From: CBDESN01 sp965242495 | Lineage (GTDB): Bacteria > Pseudomonadota > Alphaproteobacteria > MPNO01 | Direction: 5' to 3' | Assembly (NCBI GenBank): GCA_965242495.1 | Contig: OZ251446.1 | Span: forward strand, 1,984,001-2,048,000 | Length of the DNA stretch: 64,000 bases | Part shown: positions 62,507-64,000 of the stretch, piece after piece | How the letters are laid out: each line of letters begins with the position of its first letter | Position numbering within the stretch: position 1 is the stretch's first letter | The notes under the pieces: generated by a model | Database searches by the model: none | What the model saw: only the letters and a program-made list of their open reading frames with translations | What the model was told of the DNA's origin: nothing | Position numbers and translations under genes: made by a program

Positions 62507-64000
62507 GTGAACCTCGCCGAACTCGCGATCCGTAACCGGCTGATCTGCGCCATCGCCGCCGCCGGCGTGCTGGCCGCCGGCTGGTACGCCCACCGCAACA
62601 TGGCGCGGCTGGAAGACCCGGAGTTTCTCATCCGCACCGCCGTCGTGGTGACGCAGTATCCCGGCGCTACCGCCGAGCAAGTAGCCGACGAGGTGACCGA
62701 GGCCCTGGAGACGGCGATTCAGGAACTCCAGGAGGTCGAGGAAATCGCTTCCACCTCGGCCATCGGCGTATCGCGCATCGACGTCGAAGTGAAGTACGAG
62801 TTCTCGCGGAGCCGCGCCGCTCTCGATGCGTTCTGGGCCAAGCTCCGCAATCGCGTCCGAGACGCGCGCGCGCGATTGCCGCCGGGCGCGGCGGAGCCGG
62901 TCGTCAATGACGGGTTCGGCGACGTCTACGGCCTCTACTACCTGATCACCGGCGAGGGGTTTTCGCCGCGCGAACTCCACGAATACGCGAAGGCGCTGCG
63001 CACCGAGCTGCTCGCGGTGGACGGCGTGGGCAAGATCGCCATCCTCGGCGCGCGAACCGAGGCGATCTACATCGAAATATCGCGAGGGCGCGCCGCTGCG
63101 TTCGGCGTCTCGGTGGATCGTGTCTACGACGATCTGGCGCGCCGGAACTCGGTCGTGTCCGCCGGCGACGTGCGCGTCGGCGATCGGCGGGTGGCGATTC
63201 TCCCGGCCGGCGAAATCGATTCCGTCGCCGCCATCGAGAACGTCATCGTGTCGCCGGCGTCCGCCGGCGCGCTGGTCCGCCTCGGCGACATCGCCAGGGT
63301 GACGCGGGAATACGTCGCACCGCCGCGCATGCTTGTCCGCCATGACGGACGGCCCGCGATCGCCCTCGGCGTCGCCAACGTTACCGGCGCGAACGTAGCC
63401 AGAATGGCCGCGGGGATCGACGCCAAGCTCGCGGCCGCGGAAGCCGCCCGGCCGCTCGGCATCGAGCTGCACGAGTTCTACCATCAGGGCAAGGTGGTCG
63501 ACGCCGCAGTGCGGAGCTTCGTCTTCAACGTCGTCGCCGCGCTGGTGATCGTGCTGGTCACGCTTCTTCTGTTCATGGGCCCGCGCTCGGCCGCGGCGAT
63601 CGGCGCGGTGCTGCTGCTTACCGTCGCCGCCACGCTGGCGACGATGCATGCCGCCGGCATCCCCATGCACCGGATTTCTCTCGGCGCGCTCATCATCGCC
63701 TTGGGCATGCTGGTGGACAACGCCATCGTCGTCGTCGAAGGCATCCTGGTGGGCGTCCGGCAGGGCCGCGACAAGCGCCAAGTCGCGAAGGAGGTGGTGG
63801 CGCGCGCCAAATGGCCGCTGCTCGGCGGCACCGCGGTCGGCATCCTTGCCTTCGCGCCAATCGGCCTGGCGCCCGGCGGCGCCGCCGAATACACCGGCGA
63901 CCTGTTCCGGGTGGTGCTGATCTCGCTTCTGTTCAGCTGGCTGTTCGCGGTCACCGCGGCGCCGTTGCTGGCGGACCTGCTGTTCCCGAATCCCGGCGCC
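62507..64000 (+). CDS. RND-family efflux permease, N-terminal part
   Basis: Open from a GTG at 62507 to the right edge without a stop (498 codons), about half of an RND pump. First helix LICAIAAAGVLAAGWYA, then the periplasmic porter domain with YPGATAEQVADEVTEALE (the AcrB-type PN1 start), helices TM2-TM4 (FNVVAALVIVLVTLLLF ... GAVLLLTVAATLATM) and the TM4 motif ALGMLVDNAIVVVEG, which holds the proton-relay Asp. Of heavy-metal versus multidrug types, the V-D-N-A-I-V-V-V-E form fits multidrug/HAE1 pumps better. Operon with the adaptor lipoprotein. Confidence 0.93.
   Translation, partial: MNLAELAIRNRLICAIAAAGVLAAGWYAHRNMARLEDPEFLIRTAVVVTQYPGATAEQVADEVTEALETAIQELQEVEEIASTSAIGVSRIDVEVKYEFSRSRAALDAFWAKLRNRVRDARARLPPGAAEPVVNDGFGDVYGLYYLITGEGFSPRELHEYAKALRTELLAVDGVGKIAILGARTEAIYIEISRGRAAAFGVSVDRVYDDLARRNSVVSAGDVRVGDRRVAILPAGEIDSVAAIENVIVSPASAGALVRLGDIARVTREYVAPPRMLVRHDGRPAIALGVANVTGANVARMAAGIDAKLAAAEAARPLGIELHEFYHQGKVVDAAVRSFVFNVVAALVIVLVTLLLFMGPRSAAAIGAVLLLTVAATLATMHAAGIPMHRISLGALIIALGMLVDNAIVVVEGILVGVRQGRDKRQVAKEVVARAKWPLLGGTAVGILAFAPIGLAPGGAAEYTGDLFRVVLISLLFSWLFAVTAAPLLADLLFPNPGA

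Overview
The window is one contiguous piece of a very G+C-rich (roughly 70%) genome, almost certainly an alphaproteobacterium. The conserved blocks point that way: moxR / DUF58 / DUF4159 / amidotransferase-like membrane protein; DUF1285 / CoA pyrophosphatase / DUF6111 / CCA-adding enzyme; and the recA - alaS - icd neighbourhood. The dense set of Rieske, LLM-flavin, UbiD, extradiol, FAH and amidohydrolase enzymes suggests a metabolically broad soil, water or sediment lineage of Rhodospirillales or Reyranellales type. That finer placement is inference.

Layout. (1) 1-2100 is an eroded mobile/defence region: the N-terminal half of a PLD-nuclease/SF2-helicase protein running off the left edge, an integrase remnant carrying a 17-G tract, a broken VapBC pair and a solitary IS481-type end. 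(2) 2179-5535 holds an M20-like hydrolase, an LLM flavoenzyme and a secreted PQQ-type sugar dehydrogenase. (3) 5578-16276 is core genome: glutathione-dependent formaldehyde dehydrogenase, the four-gene MoxR operon, and the divergent DUF1285/Nudix/DUF6111/CCA operon. (4) 16277-19220 is a second accessory patch: an intact FitAB/VapBC-type toxin-antitoxin pair bracketed by two near-identical copies of the 3' end of the CCA gene, then an A/T-richer orphan ParB/Srx-fold gene. (5) 19224-28295 is a divergent catabolic block. One arm is extradiol-type VOC protein, 2OG oxygenase, dienelactone hydrolase and UbiD decarboxylase; the other is acyl-CoA ligase, alpha/beta hydrolase, LLM monooxygenase and alpha/beta hydrolase. 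(6) 28341-42473 is mostly housekeeping (asd, leuB, FAH protein, thiolase, LysM protein, diheme cytochrome c, LOG protein, icd, alaS, recA), with a two-gene restriction-modification system inserted between alaS and recA. (7) 42644-52430 is a run of TauD, IalB, VOC, FAH and amidohydrolase genes, a Sel1 protein and a quinone oxidoreductase. (8) 53051-60227 holds molybdenum-hydroxylase M and S subunits without an L subunit, a DMT transporter, and a three-component Rieske oxygenase whose oxygenase gene is separated from its ferredoxin and reductase by an intact IS481-family element. A nucleoside hydrolase, an MgtE fragment and tRNA-Leu(GAG) follow. (9) 60683-64000 has lipB and an RND efflux pair, the pump gene running off the right edge.

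The catabolic genes form short, tightly packed operons, often with ATGA stop/start overlaps, and read as partial routes for opening oxygenated or aromatic rings: hydroxylation, ring cleavage, hydrolysis, then CoA activation and thiolysis. Substrates cannot be read from sequence. The accessory genes (PLD-helicase, R-M, TA modules, ParB-like nuclease) sit in interruptions of the core order and use visibly more A/T-rich codons.

No rRNA, CRISPR array or prophage structural genes were seen.
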